A DNA stretch of 64,000 nucleotides from positions 26,891,166-26,955,165 of the forward strand of contig JAJEKV010000003.1 in assembly GCA_021234155.1 (NCBI GenBank), written 5' to 3'. A program made the position numbers and the translations under genes. Source of the DNA: Isoetes taiwanensis. Lineage: Eukaryota; Streptophyta; Lycopodiopsida; Isoetales; Isoetaceae. Shown here one piece after another: positions 35,301 to 48,140 of the stretch; within the stretch, counting starts at the first letter, position 1, and each line of letters begins with the position of its first letter. Under the pieces are notes generated by a model. That model saw only the letters and a list, made by a program, of their open reading frames with translations, was not told the DNA's origin and did not search any database.

Positions 35301-37245
35301 TTATAGGTTGGTAAAGTTTGAACATAGTACATAATGGCAGTACACATTAGGAATTTTGTCGAGACATGAAAGTTTATCCTCAAGACTGTTTTTTTTACGT
35401 GGAACCATGGTGCCAAAATATACTACTTAGCATATTAGGAATATACCACATATAACCACATGGTTCTACAAAATATCATGTTAAGAAAAAGAGAAACCTG
35501 GATTTCTGTTAGGAAGTTCCCAACGAGGCTGCTTTGCTCAGGTGCCAACCTCTTTGCCTCTAAGCATTGTCCCAACCTGATTGCCTCTAAGCACTTGTCC
35601 CAAGAAATACTTGATAGAATCTACTTTGACTTTGATTTTCATAGGGTTGACTTCTTTTAGTTTAACTAAATTTAGCTTGACTTTTCAATTTGACCTTGCC
35701 TAATATGCCGATTTTAACTTTAAAAATCTTTATGGTAAAAGTCTCGTACAAATATCCTGGATGGCAAGCTACCAACCCTAAGATTTTAGATAGAGTGCTA
35801 TGGTATTTTTAAGGTTCACATCTTACATGTTGATAATTTTGAAGCCATGTAATCGCTATTATTGGCTCAAGATCTTAAGTATAAAAGGTCCATGTCACCT
35901 GTACTCTTATGTGCATGAAATGCTAGAAATTTAATGCAAAAAAATACATGACATGCATGCTAAAAGCTTACACCACTCTACAACTCCTAAATCCAAACAC
36001 TCTATGAACTAGAAAACCCGCGGCCCTGCATTATTAGCACATACTTTCCAAATTTATAGTATATCAATATATTGCTTCCTTTGTTGTGACTATGGTCGTT
36101 GAGGTATCTTAACATTATGAGGTGGCCCAACAATATGGGCTAAAATGCAAGGGAGGAATATCTAGTATTTCTCGATTTACAATTGACTTTTTTGTTGCAC
36201 TTCAAAAAGATCAATAATTTTATTGCGGTTGACCCATATGAGTTAGCCTAAAGATATAATATTTGCTTCCCATATCGACATAATACTTTTGACTTTGAGT
36301 TCTTTGGCTATAGTTTGACTTTGATTCAAATTTAGTCGACGTTTTATTTGACCATGCCTACTAGAGTGACTTATTTCTAAACTTTCTTGCCAAAATATTC
36401 ACAATAAAAATCTCCATACAAAAAATTCACCACAAATTACTACCACAAGGGCACAACCGGCCATAGTTCAATTATCAACTAAAACCAAGCATATTTGAAA
36501 TCCCAGCATCATAATGCAGCTTTTCACAAGACAATGCATGTAAATATGACATTAGCAAGCACAAACATGATGATGAAAACTTGGCTTAGAATGCTCAGTG
36601 TTCTTTTACAAGGTAGAAGCTTCCAAATGCATGTGAGCCGATTAGCATGACCTCATTTCACATGCATTACAAACATAAGTTGAGGATGATAAAACTTCAT
36701 ACACATTTTCAATGACAACCAGCAAATGATTTTGTAACTAGAACATATTTTAGAATCCTACAACTTGTGTGGTGTACTCTAGTGAGTCTAGGGTTTCTTC
36801 TGGGAACTTTTGTACAATCTTAAGGAATACTCACAATATTTTGGGAATTTTAATAGATTTGCCACAAAGAACTTTGTAGAATATCGGGTAGTCTTAATGG
36901 AATGTTGGTAAACTTAGGAAACTTTATAGAAACTTGGGAAGTCTATACTTCGCCACGCACATATGTTCAACTTCTCACATGTGGAGGATAAATTTATCAT
37001 TATTTCTAGGGGATCTAAAGATATCAAAATATATCCTTCACACTATGTGTTTTCATGAATTCAGGTAATCTTAAAGAATATTCAGATATCCCTGACTAAT
37101 CTTAATAGATTTCGAAAACCTATAATGACATCCCACTTATATTATTCTCATAGTACAAATACTTGTATATATACAAGTTTTTGTACTATGAACGGTTACA
37201 CTATGAGGGACTGCATAAATTTAATTAGAAGTGCCTAAAGGCCAT
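32310..37245. other. Long stretch with no supported gene
   Basis: An open frame at 32.42-32.50 kb reads MNIEVANFILGLLEKEGAKW and looks exon-like, but the family is not recognised. Frames at 33.28-33.75 kb (up to 135 codons) are also unrecognised. At 35.54-35.61 kb a 28-bp unit, TTGCCTCTAAGCA.TTGTCCCAA, is repeated twice. TTGACTTTGA-rich words recur at 35.6 and 36.3 kb, hinting at a diverged repeat. The remainder is AT-rich. Confidence 0.35.
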
Positions 37246-37249
37246 CCAA

Positions 37250-38490
37250 CAAAGATTCTATTAAGATTCTCTCAGATTCTCAAGACCTCCTTAGAAAGAT
37301 TTCTAGATTCTATGAGATCCCATCAATGTTCGCTTATATTCCCAACATCCATTGATGATTCTTGAGGGATTGTACAAATTCACTAGAAGTCAAACTAAAG
37401 TCATGCAATGAAGATACTATAGAGATTCTCCAAAAATCTCATCAAGATTCTAGATACTCAAAGATTTTTTATGAAGATTCCTAAAATTCTTTTTAGATTC
37501 TATGATTCTTTGATCTCCTTTGTGGATTTCCTAAAAGATTATCCCAAGATTCCTCTAGATTCTTAAGATTTCATGGAGATTCTTCTAGATTCCCTTAGAT
37601 TCTCTCAAGTAGATTCTAGAACACAATTTAGAGTCAAAGCTTTCCCTAGATCCCCTTGGATTCCCCTAGATTCTAAGATTCCACAAAGATCCTGCATTCT
37701 TAAGGTTTTACAAAGATTCCCTAGATTTTCAAAGATTATCTTAAAGACTTTAGATTCTCCAAGATCCTATGTACTCAGACTCTTTGATTCTATGAAGATT
37801 CCACCTTAGATTATCTAAGATTCCATCAAGATTTTACTAGATTCTCAACATTTTTGAAGATTCTCTTAGATTCCCCTATATTCTTTTGATATTCCTATAG
37901 ATTCTTTAAGGATTCTCATATTTTCCTTCGATTTCAAAAAAATATCCCAAGATTCCTTTTAGATTCCTTAGATTCCTTTAGATTCCTAAAGATTTTCATG
38001 AGATTCCTAGATTCCTCTAGATTCCTAAGATTCCATGTAGATTCTTCTATCTTCCTTAGATTCTATGAAGATTCCCCCATGTACTATTATCAAAGATCTC
38101 CAAAACCCCTGGATTCCTCCCATTCCTAAGATTCCACTCAAGACCCCTCTAGATTCTTAAGGTTCTATATAAAGATCCGATTTTCAAATCTATTTGAAAA
38201 TATCCGCTTAGATTCCCCAAGATTCTGCCATGTAGATTCTCAGATCTCCCTTAAATTCTATGAAGATTCCTTTAGATTCTCAAAGATTCCATCAAGATTT
38301 CCTAGATTCTAAGCATTTTTGAAGATTCTCTTAGGATTCCCTAGATTGCTTTTGAGATTCCCATAGATTCCTTTTAAGATTCTCTTGAGATTCCCTTTGA
38401 TTCCCAAATAATATCCCAAGATTCCTAAGTCTCTAAGCCACACAGTTCTTTTTAGGATCTCTTAGTTCTATCAAGATTCCCTAGATTATC
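37250..38490 (+). repeat. Degenerate AGATTC tandem array
   Basis: AGATTC or a close variant recurs about every 10-13 bases for roughly 1.2 kb, as in AGATTCTTCTAGATTCCCTT. There is no sharp longer unit. The spacing is close to one turn of the helix. A shorter run of the same wording (44.28-44.47 kb) marks the left edge of duplicated block B. The 78-codon frame within it (37573-37809) is a by-product of the low-complexity sequence. Confidence 0.85.
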
Positions 38491-39714
38491 CGAGGTTGCT
38501 CTGAATGATGCCAAACCACTACTCATCAGTGCCATCTGGCGGAGAGGAACTAACGGAGTGGGTCCCACTGTACCGAGATTCTCATCACAGCACAAAGTCA
38601 TTCGCTGCTAATACGAAAAGAAGGAAGCTTCCATAACAGCCTTCATACTCACGGGTGCCACTCATTACCTTTCATTAAATAAGGGTGACACTCACCTCCT
38701 TTAATATAAAAAACTCTAATTTAATAAAAAATGAATGGCTAGGATTTCTCCTCCCCTCGACCTAATCTATGGAGATTGGTTACAATTCAAATCCACTTTG
38801 GGAGGAAGCCTTTTGTATCGCTTTGATAAAAAACTACAATATGATTTTGACTACTTTGATCCACTGTCTGTGGATGTGTCAGTGATGCCCTCATGCATAC
38901 CTACGCATTCCTTAATTTCACCCATCCATAATTCAACGGGCGTTTCGCTTATCGCGAATCCGCTCCCTCTAATTCGACTCAAGAAGAAGCATGTCACATA
39001 TTTTTAGCACATTATATAAACCATGGGTGCATCGTTTCCCTGGGACACATAGAATAATTTTATAAATATAATGATATCATTCTTTTCTTTTCTTTTCTTT
39101 TTTTCTCTACCACAATCTAATTGCAGCAGAATTTGCCATGTGACTAATTTGACCTTGAAGTAATTGGATCCGATGGCGATGGCGCGGCTTTTTCTTTTCA
39201 TCTATCATCAAGTACTGCTTCTAGCTGTTTTTCTTGCTCGCCACACTATCTTATTTGTTCTGGGTCATGTAAGATGCAGAGCTACCAAGCCGCCTTAGTT
39301 GATGCATGTAAATATGGCACATCCATAGTTTATGGAAGCGGCAACGCATTCCACCAACAGATGTCTCCATAACCGAAATTGCCGCCAAGATCCTAGGTGT
39401 GATTTCAGTCTTTCTAAAAATACAAACAAAATAGTCTTCAGGTCTCGTTGTCAATCTGTCTGACTTTGTTACAAGATGAACATTTATGTCCACCGCTAAT
39501 TTGTTTTGAAGAAACCTCCTCCAGCAGATGATGGTGTCTTATGGTCGCTTTATTTCTTGATGTTTCCTGGGGCCAGGTCTGTTGTTGGAGCAACCTTAGA
39601 GATTCCGTCGCTCATGGATCACACAAAGGGTTCCCGAGCCTCGACATAATAACATCTTTCTACAAATATTCCATCCGGCGGGTTAATTCAAGGTGTTAGA
39701 AATATGAAACAAGC

Positions 39715-39716
<2 letters not shown>

Positions 39717-39745
<29 letters not shown>

Positions 39746-39746
39746 T
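39717..39746 (+). repeat. (GATA)n microsatellite in block A
   Basis: About seven GATA units. The same tract, interrupted, is at 45.68-45.71 kb in block B. Confidence 0.9.
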
Positions 39747-40439
39747 AGTTTAATGTCAATGCCACTCTAGGGCAGATCCAACTGACATGTGACCACACAC
39801 ACCACACTCATTGCTCATCGGGCCCGCCCCCAACCACTATTATCAAGGCCTCATAGATTTGACCTCAATGCTATCGAAAAGGATTGACTACTAACTCGGT
39901 GACCACATTGCTAAGGAACTTAGTGTGTTACCACTAGACCAAACTGCATCTGTGAATGAGACAACACAAGACTTTTTTCTCACAACCAGATGAAATCAGA
40001 CTAATATCGATCAATATATATACAAGTATATGGAGCCATATTAGCAAGGTTGAAAAGGCAAAGGTACACATCTTCCTTATAAGAAGGATTTGAACATCTC
40101 CTCGCACTTTGGTGATTGGCTATCACTTCATGTGGTTTCGTATCACAAATCAACTAACCAATTTATGATAAGGAGCTTGGCTTATAGTTGATTCTTTTGA
40201 GGAGGGATGCTCGAGGGATCTCCTCATAAGGTATCACTTATACAGATCATTGAAATCTGAATATTTTCATTAGTTCGATTGGGTTCAACTGTTGTCGTCG
40301 TGCCCGGTTGGCATACTCAAGTATTATCCCACATTGATTTTATGATCTAGTACCGTCTGGGACTCCCAAGGAAGCCTGATGCCTTGTCTTGATGGATCCT
40401 ACCTTGAGCCCAACCTGTGTGATCCCGTGATTTGATCAA

Positions 40440-41040
40440 GAATCACGGGTTATTCTAGGCCCTCGGACGGCTCTACTATGGCTCTCTACTTTGTTCGAGA
40501 GGCCTCAAGGATACCTTTGTTGGAGTTTCTGTTTGAACATCTCTCGCCTCTTCATTCATCACTAAGATGTATTCTCGACCTTACCTTACATCATCTTCTC
40601 AAAGAACAGCGACGGACTATGATTGTTTTGAGGTTCAAGATGGACTCCTCGTCTGGATGTATCAGATGTGCCGATGGTGCTTCTAGCTCTGGGTTCTGCT
40701 GTGCTTGCCATGATTCACCTATGGCTGGACATATTGAAGCAGCCAAGACTCTTGAACTTATTAGTCGAGAGTACTAGTGGCCTACGCTTCATCGCTGTCA
40801 AAGATTTTATTCGATCTTGTGACACTGGGCTTGTTTAAGGTTCCAAGGCATATTTCTCATGGCACTTCACATCACGGGTACCGATGGACTTTGGAAGAGT
40901 ATTTTTGTAGACTTTATTCTGGAGCTGCCACTCCCTTGGGGTTATGATGCCATCATGTTGTTGATTGTTACTCTAAGATGGCTCATTTTATTCCCTGCAA
41001 CATCACCATCACCAATAACAAGGTTGCATATTAAACGGGA
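40440..41040 (+). mobile_element. Ty3/gypsy integrase fossil in block A
   Basis: Recognisable parts in order are the zinc-finger end and linker of a plant gypsy integrase (wording HDSPMAGH..AAKTLELISREY, about 40.71-40.78 kb) and the start of the integrase core (DGLWKSI.VDFI.ELPL.WGYDAI, about 40.88-40.96 kb). The region is old and broken. No matching LTR pair of its own was established. Confidence 0.7.
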
Positions 41041-41689
41041 GCAAATCATTTAAACGGGTGCAAAAAGAATATTTTTAAAAGCTTCCCTTCTAAAAAAAGG
41101 GTTAAATTGATAAGAAAAAGAAGACATAAACCGTATTTTAAACCCCAATAGCTCCATTTTTGTGCGAAGAGAGAAATTGATCATGGTCAAAGTGATACTT
41201 TTCTCAACCAATTACAAATTTTCAAGTATGTTTTTCGAAACTCCCGCTTAAGAGAGAACGTAACTTTAACTAAAAATAGAATGAAGTAGTAACTCCATGC
41301 ATTGTAGTATATTAAAAATCTAAGATAAAATCTGATATTTACATGCAAAATTTTACAATATTTTTAAAATGCCTGCCTATGTGCGTATGGGAGGAGGATG
41401 AGAGAAGATCGAGCCCAACGATTAGAGTTCTTGATTTAAAAGGGCCAACAAATATCCGGGCCTAATGGTCTTAGAAATTGGGCACTTTCTCGGTTTAAAT
41501 AGTGAGATATAGGAAAATGTACATCAGATTCAACCTAAGAAACCCGCTTTGTATTCGAATACACTTGCTATTCTAAATAGTGAAGCTAAAAAATATTTAA
41601 ACCTTTTTGTTTTAGAATATACATCCAATTCTAAAAAATAGTGAAAGGAAAACAGAAGCAACATCAACTAGGTTATTTCATTTTTATTT

Positions 41690-42155
41690 ATTTCAATGAA
41701 ATAATAAGGATTTTTTTTTGGTTGCCCCCTAGGGGCAAACCTGTTTATGTGGGTTTTGGCATATCCTAGGTATATGCTAGTATATTCCTAGGATATGCCA
41801 GGACCTCCAAACCTCCTATTTCCTATATAAACCGTAGTCACATGGTAAAGAACTCATCCAGAACTGCTTTCTTCTTTGTCGTACTCAAGGTCGCCTTCAG
41901 GAGATCTAAGAATGTAACCAGCTGAATCAATAATGTAATGTTATTCTTTGTAGTCACTGCTTTATAGGTTGAAAATGATGTTAGGAATTTTCATTTTCGT
42001 GTAATCTAAATGGAGCCCTAGAGTATGAATCTAGATGATCAACAATTATCTTCTATGATTACCTTTAGTATTGCACTTATCAGTGATTGAAACTCTAAAG
42101 GGAAGCAAAGTAAAATATGAGTTTGACAAGAAGCAGAGCGGTATCATAAGCAGAC
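41690..42155 (+). mobile_element. LTR-like segment in block A (possible LTR plus primer-binding site)
   Basis: This segment has a near-palindrome TTGCCCCCTAGGGGCAA, the 13-bp inverted repeat described separately, a TATA-like CTATATAAACC (about 41.82 kb), and GCGGTATCATAAGC (about 42.14 kb). The last resembles the plant primer-binding site TGGTATCAGAGC for initiator Met-tRNA. The same series is at 47.67-48.14 kb in block B. The order promoter, transcribed leader, then binding site fits an LTR followed by an internal region. It is a fossil and its family is unclear. Confidence 0.35.
41758..41799. repeat. Perfect 13-bp inverted repeat
   Basis: GGCATATCCTAGG (41758-41770) and CCTAGGATATGCC (41787-41799) are exact reverse complements around a 16-base AT-rich loop. 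Block B keeps the left arm and eleven bases of the right arm (47735-47774). Confidence 0.95.
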
Positions 42156-43879
42156 TATGAATCTGCAACTGTATATTGATGTTCTCGATTTTAGCTATAT
42201 CATCGCAAGGTGTTGATCTAAGCCTATATTCACTCAATAGTGTATCCACACCATGGATTTATACCAAGAACATTCCCCGCGGAGGACACGACCCCGATGC
42301 CTTTGTTTTGATGCAAAGGAGCTTGTGCGTGTCTTTCCCGAAAATGAGGTTTGTCGATCTTGTTCTTGTAGCTTTTGTATGAATATGGGTGTTTTAAATC
42401 GAACCCTGCTATACTGTGGTGTTTCCTCCATGCAAGAGCCATTGGTCTTATGCCCATGATTGACTGTGTGTGAGGGTGTACAAAGATAGAATAAGCACAT
42501 AACCATTCCGCTACTGGATCTTCGATTCAATCCAAAACACAAGGACATGCTTGTTAGTGATATTAATTTTTCTTCCAAGACCTTGTCGTATAAGATTATA
42601 ATCCAAGATTATTTATAGATAAATTTTGCATTTTATTTAAAACTCGTGAATCACTTCAAATCGGCCATTTTTGCCCTTAATGTAGTGAAAGGATGACAAG
42701 ATTATAGTCACGAAAGTGGATGATCCCGAATATCGCACTATTCCTAGCGTCAAGGACCGCACTCACGTATTGGTCGAGATACTACGGGTTCTTCACCTTG
42801 ATCATGGGGCCAACCTCGGGGCAGCCACATTTTGATCGTACATATATCGATGAAGAAGGACTATGATGACTTGATGGCGATAGAAACACAGGTCACAGCC
42901 CATGAGGAAAGGGTCCAGATCCGCAATGCAGATGGGAAAAATCTTTATACCATCTTCCTTCGCCAACAAAGATTAAATAGTAGTTTTCATAAAACAGCTT
43001 TAGCCACAGAGGAGAAGAGGCAACATCGACTCATTCTAAACTTCGCGGAGAAATATTGATCATATAATTTAATAAGCACAATTTCATTAAAATGAGAAAT
43101 TTCGTGATTCCAATTAGAATGAAAATCCTTTAGTCCATTTATGACGATTTTTGAGCAATTATGGTGCCATTTAGCAAAAATGCATCTAAAGTGCCATTTA
43201 TTGGTGCCATTAAAAATACTAATAAAGGCATATAATGAAGCTAAAGAAATGCTGAGATCAAATTTAGAAAAATTTCTAAATTCATATAGATTTGTATATC
43301 CATAACTGCCACAACAGCAAGGCGACCTCAAGAAAGAGTCCTGCTTACAAAAGTATTATTGTACAATTCTATATTATAATCACACAAAACATTCAGCTAT
43401 GCAAACAGATTATGTTCCAGATCGCCAAAGGCTAGAAGAAGCACCCATAGGAAGTAATCAAACACTGCTCCTCAGCATTCATTTTCCAGACAAGATAGGA
43501 GCATGTGGCAGTTCAAATTAGTTTCGTGATTATGTCCTCCTGGCAAGCCTTGCCACCGCACTAATCATTGCTGGAGGAGCTTCCCTACCATAGCCCCCGC
43601 CTCTGGCTCCTGTCTTCTATTAGGCACCTAACCGGTGGCGCTTCTGAGGATGATCGACAACGAGAAATCTGAGGTCAATGTCATCGGCGATCACCAAAGA
43701 ATGGCCTGGAATTTTTGTGGCGCACCAGTGCATGGGGTTCCAAACTCCGTGGAAGGCTGATTCTTGTATTCGGGCCTCATACAAGCTAATAAAAACTCGA
43801 TCCGGAATCCAGACATCCAACACGTATGAAATTAACATTATGTTCCTCGCCTTGCAGCTACACCATCCGTAGAAGAATC

Positions 43880-44250
43880 ATTGTTGTGATTGCTCCATCA
43901 ATATACCAGATGAATACTAGATATTATAATCGACGTTGACTTCAGTACATGCCCGACTCGCATTTACATGTACACATCGACTATAAGGGGTAAAAATTCT
44001 AGGGTGCAACCTTGTGAACCATTATATTGCATGTTAAGGCCACATGAATATAATATCCTTTTGCCATGTGGCAATAGGCTATCGACCAAAAGGGCCCAAA
44101 TTTCAATTGCAGGATAAAGGGGTATTAAACCCTAGAGGGAACCTTTCATTTCCAAATTTCTATAAGCTCGATTGAGCAAAGATTGACGCCTTTTCGCCTA
44201 AACACAGTGAAAGAGAACTGAATTCTTTAGTTGCAATGATCCAAGCCATT
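43880..44250 (+). mobile_element. Partial LTR of the large gypsy element at the end of block A
   Basis: The sequence from about 43.98 kb (ACATGTACACATCGAC, GGTGCAACCTTGTGAACCAT, CCATGTGGCAATAGGC) follows the first ~370 bp of the LTRs starting at 49.90 and 62.47 kb. It stops short where block B begins. So the duplicated unit was copied together with a piece of the LTR, or the junction is artificial. Confidence 0.7.
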
Positions 44251-45681
44251 TTTCGGTATCTTCGTTCAGTTACATGGTACTTTGAGTTCTTTAAGCATTT
44301 TTTGAAGATTCTCTTAGATTCCCTAGATTGTTTTGGGGTCCCATAGATTCCTTAAGATTCTCTTGAAGTTCCCTTGATTCCCCGAAAAGAATAATATCCA
44401 AGATTCTCTAAGTTCCACTAAGTTCTACATGGGACCTTTTAAGATTTCATAGTTCTATCAAGATTCCGTTATCCAGAGGGTTATGAGATGATGCCAAACC
44501 ACTACTCATTGAAGCGTTAGATGAGAGGAATCGATCAGTGGGTCCATGCTGGTAGGATTTAGATTCGCGAGACAAAGTCGTTTGAAGGCACACAAAGAGG
44601 AAGCTTCCATAGGCTTCATAATTAATGGGGTGCCACCTCATTACCTTTTCATTAAATAGGGTGACACCTCACCTCCTTTAATATAAAAACTCTAATTTAA
44701 TAAAAATGAATGGCTAGAGTTCTCCTCCCCTTTTGGCCTGCTGATTGGAGATTGGTTACGCAGAATCCACTTTGGGAGGAAGCTTCCTTATCGTTCTTGA
44801 TAAAAATCGGGAGCCCGTGATTTGACTCCACTTTTGATCAATGGTCGAGGATGTGTTGCATGCCCTCGTGCATAGCCGTACATGCCCGTACATGACCATC
44901 CATGAATTCAATGGCCAAAGGTTTAGCCGCGTAACCGGTGCCCCTGGTCGGCCGGCAAAGAAGCATATGCATATTTTTTAGCCGCGTTATAAACCGGCGA
45001 TTGCATAGTTTCCGCAGGACCACGTAGAATAATTTTATAAATATAATGATATCATTCTTTTTCTTTTCTTTTTCTTTTTTTTTCTCTACACCACAATCAT
45101 TGACGAATTTGCCATGTGATAATTTGACCTTGAAGTAATTGGATCAGATGAATGGCGATTGGCACTTTCTTTATCTATCAACTGCGGTATTTTGACTGTT
45201 TTCTTAGCTGCATCACACCATTCCAGTTGTCACGAAACATTTAGGCGAGAGCTAGTAGGCACTCTTAGTTATTGATGCATGTAAATATGGCATCCATGAA
45301 CATAGGCGTAGCATTCCTGAATCTCCATAGCAGAAATTTGCTTAAGATCCTAGGTGTGATTTCAGTCTTTCTAAAAATACAAACAAAATAGTCTTCAGGT
45401 CTCGTTGTCAATCTGTCTGACTTTGTTACAAGATGAACATTTATGTCCAACAGTTAATTTGCTCTTGAAGAAACCTCCTCCAGTGATGATGGTGTCTTAT
45501 GGCCGCTATTTCTTGATGTTTCCAGTTGTGTCTTGTTGTTGGAGCAACTTTAGAGATTCTGGTCGTTCATGGATCTTCCAAGCACAAAGGGTTCCTGAGC
45601 TCGAATAGACATAATAACATCTTTCTACAATATTCCATCTGCGGGTTGTTCGAAGGTGTTAGAAATATGAAAACAAGCAAG

Positions 45682-45711
45682 ATAGATAGATAGATAGATG
45701 ATAGATAGTAG
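45682..45711 (+). repeat. (GATA)n microsatellite in block B
   Basis: An interrupted GATA run at the same place as the one in block A. Confidence 0.85.
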
Positions 45712-46399
45712 TTTAACATCCGCCACTAGAAATGACATCAAGCGGACATGTGACCACACCACACTACATTGCTTTCGATTGGGCCCTGCTGACCACCTTA
45801 CATTAGATGCATTTGAAGTTTGACTAGCGATGCAGAATCCGCGATTACGAATGACCTCGAATTCGAGACCACATTGCTAAGGAACAGTGTGTTACCACTA
45901 GACCAAGCGGTATGAATGAGACAACAGACTTTTCTCACAACCCGGATGAAGCGTATTCAATATGGATCAATATATATACAAATTATATGAGCCATATTAG
46001 GCGAAAGGTTGAAAGGCAAAGGTACATCTTCCTTATAGAAGGGAATTTGAACACCCTCCCTGCAATTTTGGTGATTGGCTATCGCTACCCGAGGATTCCG
46101 GTACAGAAATCAACTAACCAATTTAGCGGTAGAGGAAGCGGTTGGCGATAGTTGATTCTTTTGAAGTGGGCTGCGGAGGGATCTCCTCATAAGGTAACGA
46201 TATCTGAATCATTGAAATCTGGAATATTTTCGGTTGCTTTCGATTACTCATTTGTTGTCGGGCGGATTAGCATACTCGATATTATCAGTGATTTGCGTCG
46301 TAAAGTCACAGGACCTCTCAAGGAAACTGATACTTGTCTCGATGATCTACGCCAAAGGCCCAACCGAGGTGATCACCGCATTTGATCGACAATCCGCGG

Positions 46400-46982
46400 G
46401 TTATTCTAGAACTTTGATGGGTTCCGGCTTATGGCTCTCACTTTGTTCGAGAGGCCTCATGATCTGACCTTGTTGGAGTTTGTTTGAACATCTACGCCCT
46501 TGATTCATTGGCTCCAAGATGTATTCTCTGCCTTGGCTCTACATCATCTTCTCGGCAAATGCGATGGGACTATGATTGTTTGAGTTCAAGATGGACTCTG
46601 TTAAAATGGAATACGTATGCGGATAAGTTGCTTCTAGGCTGGGAGTTCTGACACCATGATTCACCTATGGTACGGACATATTAGGCGATAAGACTCTTGA
46701 ACTTATTAGTCGAGGTACTGGTAGGCCTACAACTTCGCCATCCAAAGATTTTATTAGATCTTGTGACGTATTCGGCGAAAGTTCAAGGCATATTTCTCAT
46801 AGCGGATCTTCGTCATTGCTTTGGTACGGATGGACTTTGGAAGAGTATTTTTGCAGGCTTTATTAAGATTTTGCCACTCCCTTGGGGTTATGGTATATGT
46901 GTTGTTGATTGTTATAAGATGGCTCATTTTATTCCACTACCAACATCACCATCACCAATAACAAAGTTTGCATATTAAAGCG
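46400..46982 (+). mobile_element. Ty3/gypsy integrase fossil in block B
   Basis: This is the counterpart of the block A fossil. It shows linker wording KTLELISR (about 46.69-46.72 kb) and core wording DGLWKSIFAGFI..LPLPWGYG (about 46.83-46.90 kb), then MAHFIP. It is broken, and is shared with block A by duplication, not by separate insertion. Confidence 0.7.
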
Positions 46983-47669
46983 AGGAGCAAATCATTTAAA
47001 CGGGTGCAAAAAGAATATTTTTAAAAGCTTCCCTTCTAAAAAAAGGGTTAAATTGAGGTTAGAAAAAGAAGACATAAAACTGTATTTTTAAACACTAATA
47101 ATGGCCCATTTTTGTCTCTTGAAGAGAGGTGGTATGTCCAGTGACACTTTTCAACCAATTACAAATTTTCTCAAGTATGTTTTTCGGGAAAACTCCCGTT
47201 TTAAGAGAACGTAACTTTTAACTGAAAATAGAAATGAAGTAGTAACTGCCATTGTAGTATATTAAAAAATCGAAGATAAAATCTTGATATTTACATGCAA
47301 AATTTACAATATTTTTAAAATACTCAGTTATGTGCAGAAGTGTGAGGAGTGATGAGAGAAGGATCGAGCCCAACGATTAGAGTTCTTTGATTTAAAAGGG
47401 CCAACAAATATCCAGTTTTCCACGTGTCTTAGAAATTAGCAATTTTCTCTTGTTTAAATAGTGGGGGCCAATGAAGTGAGAAAAATGTACCGCGTATTCA
47501 AAATATGAAGCTTGGGTTTATTAAGATACACTTGCTGTCCAGATAGTTAGGCGAAAAAAAATATCAAACCCTTTTTGTATTTTAGAATATACATCCAATT
47601 CTAGAATAGTGAAAGGAAAAACAAAGCAACATCAACTAGGTTATTTTGGCATTTTTTATTTATTTCAAT

Positions 47670-48140
47670 GAAATAATAAAGGGATTTTTTTGGGTTGCCC
47701 CTAGGGGGGCAAACCCTTGTTTATGTGGGCCTTTGGCATATCCTAGGTATATGCTAGTATATTCCTAGGATATGCTGGTGACTGCTCCAAACCTCCTATT
47801 TCCTATAAACTGGTAGTCACATGGTAAAGAACTCGACATCTTGAATCCGCTTTCTTTCTTTTCTTTTGTGCTCAAAATTAAGCTCTGTGGAGATCGGCAA
47901 GAACGAGTTAGATCCTTACAGGAGTAATGTGTTATTTCTTGTAGGTACTGTTTTAGGTTGAAATGATGTTAGGAATTATTTTCAGTGTCGGCAATTGATG
48001 GAGCCTAGAGTGAATCCTAGATGATCCAAATAATTATCTTACATGATTACCTTTAGTATTGCACTTATCGGTGATTGAAATCCCAAAGGGAAGCAAAAGT
48101 AAAATATGAGCTTGACAAGAAGGTGGCATCATAAGGTTGT
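47670..48140 (+). mobile_element. LTR-like segment in block B
   Basis: The counterpart of 41.69-42.16 kb, with CCCCTAGGGGGGCAAACC, the CCTAGG inverted repeat and GGTGGCATCATAAGG at the primer-binding-site position. Confidence 0.3.

Larger units (their letters stand above)
38306..44250. repeat. Block A of a ~6-kb direct duplication
   Basis: The left edge is AAGCATTTTTGAAGATTCTC (38308), repeated as AAGCATTTTTTGAAGATTCTC at 44.30 kb. The same series of landmarks follows in both blocks: ATGCCAAACCACTACTCAT, GGAGATTGGTTAC, TTTTGTTTGTATTTTTAGAAAG (reverse strand), the GATA microsatellite, the integrase relic, the CCTAGGATATG palindrome, and a shared minus-strand frame near 43.6/49.6 kb. The block ends in about 370 bp of the gypsy LTR, then jumps to block B. 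A host-like gene was not recognised in it. Confidence 0.85.

Noticed and set aside
37250-38490. CRISPR-like array
   Set aside because: The short word AGATTC recurs without conserved repeat and spacer lengths, in a plant nuclear genome.
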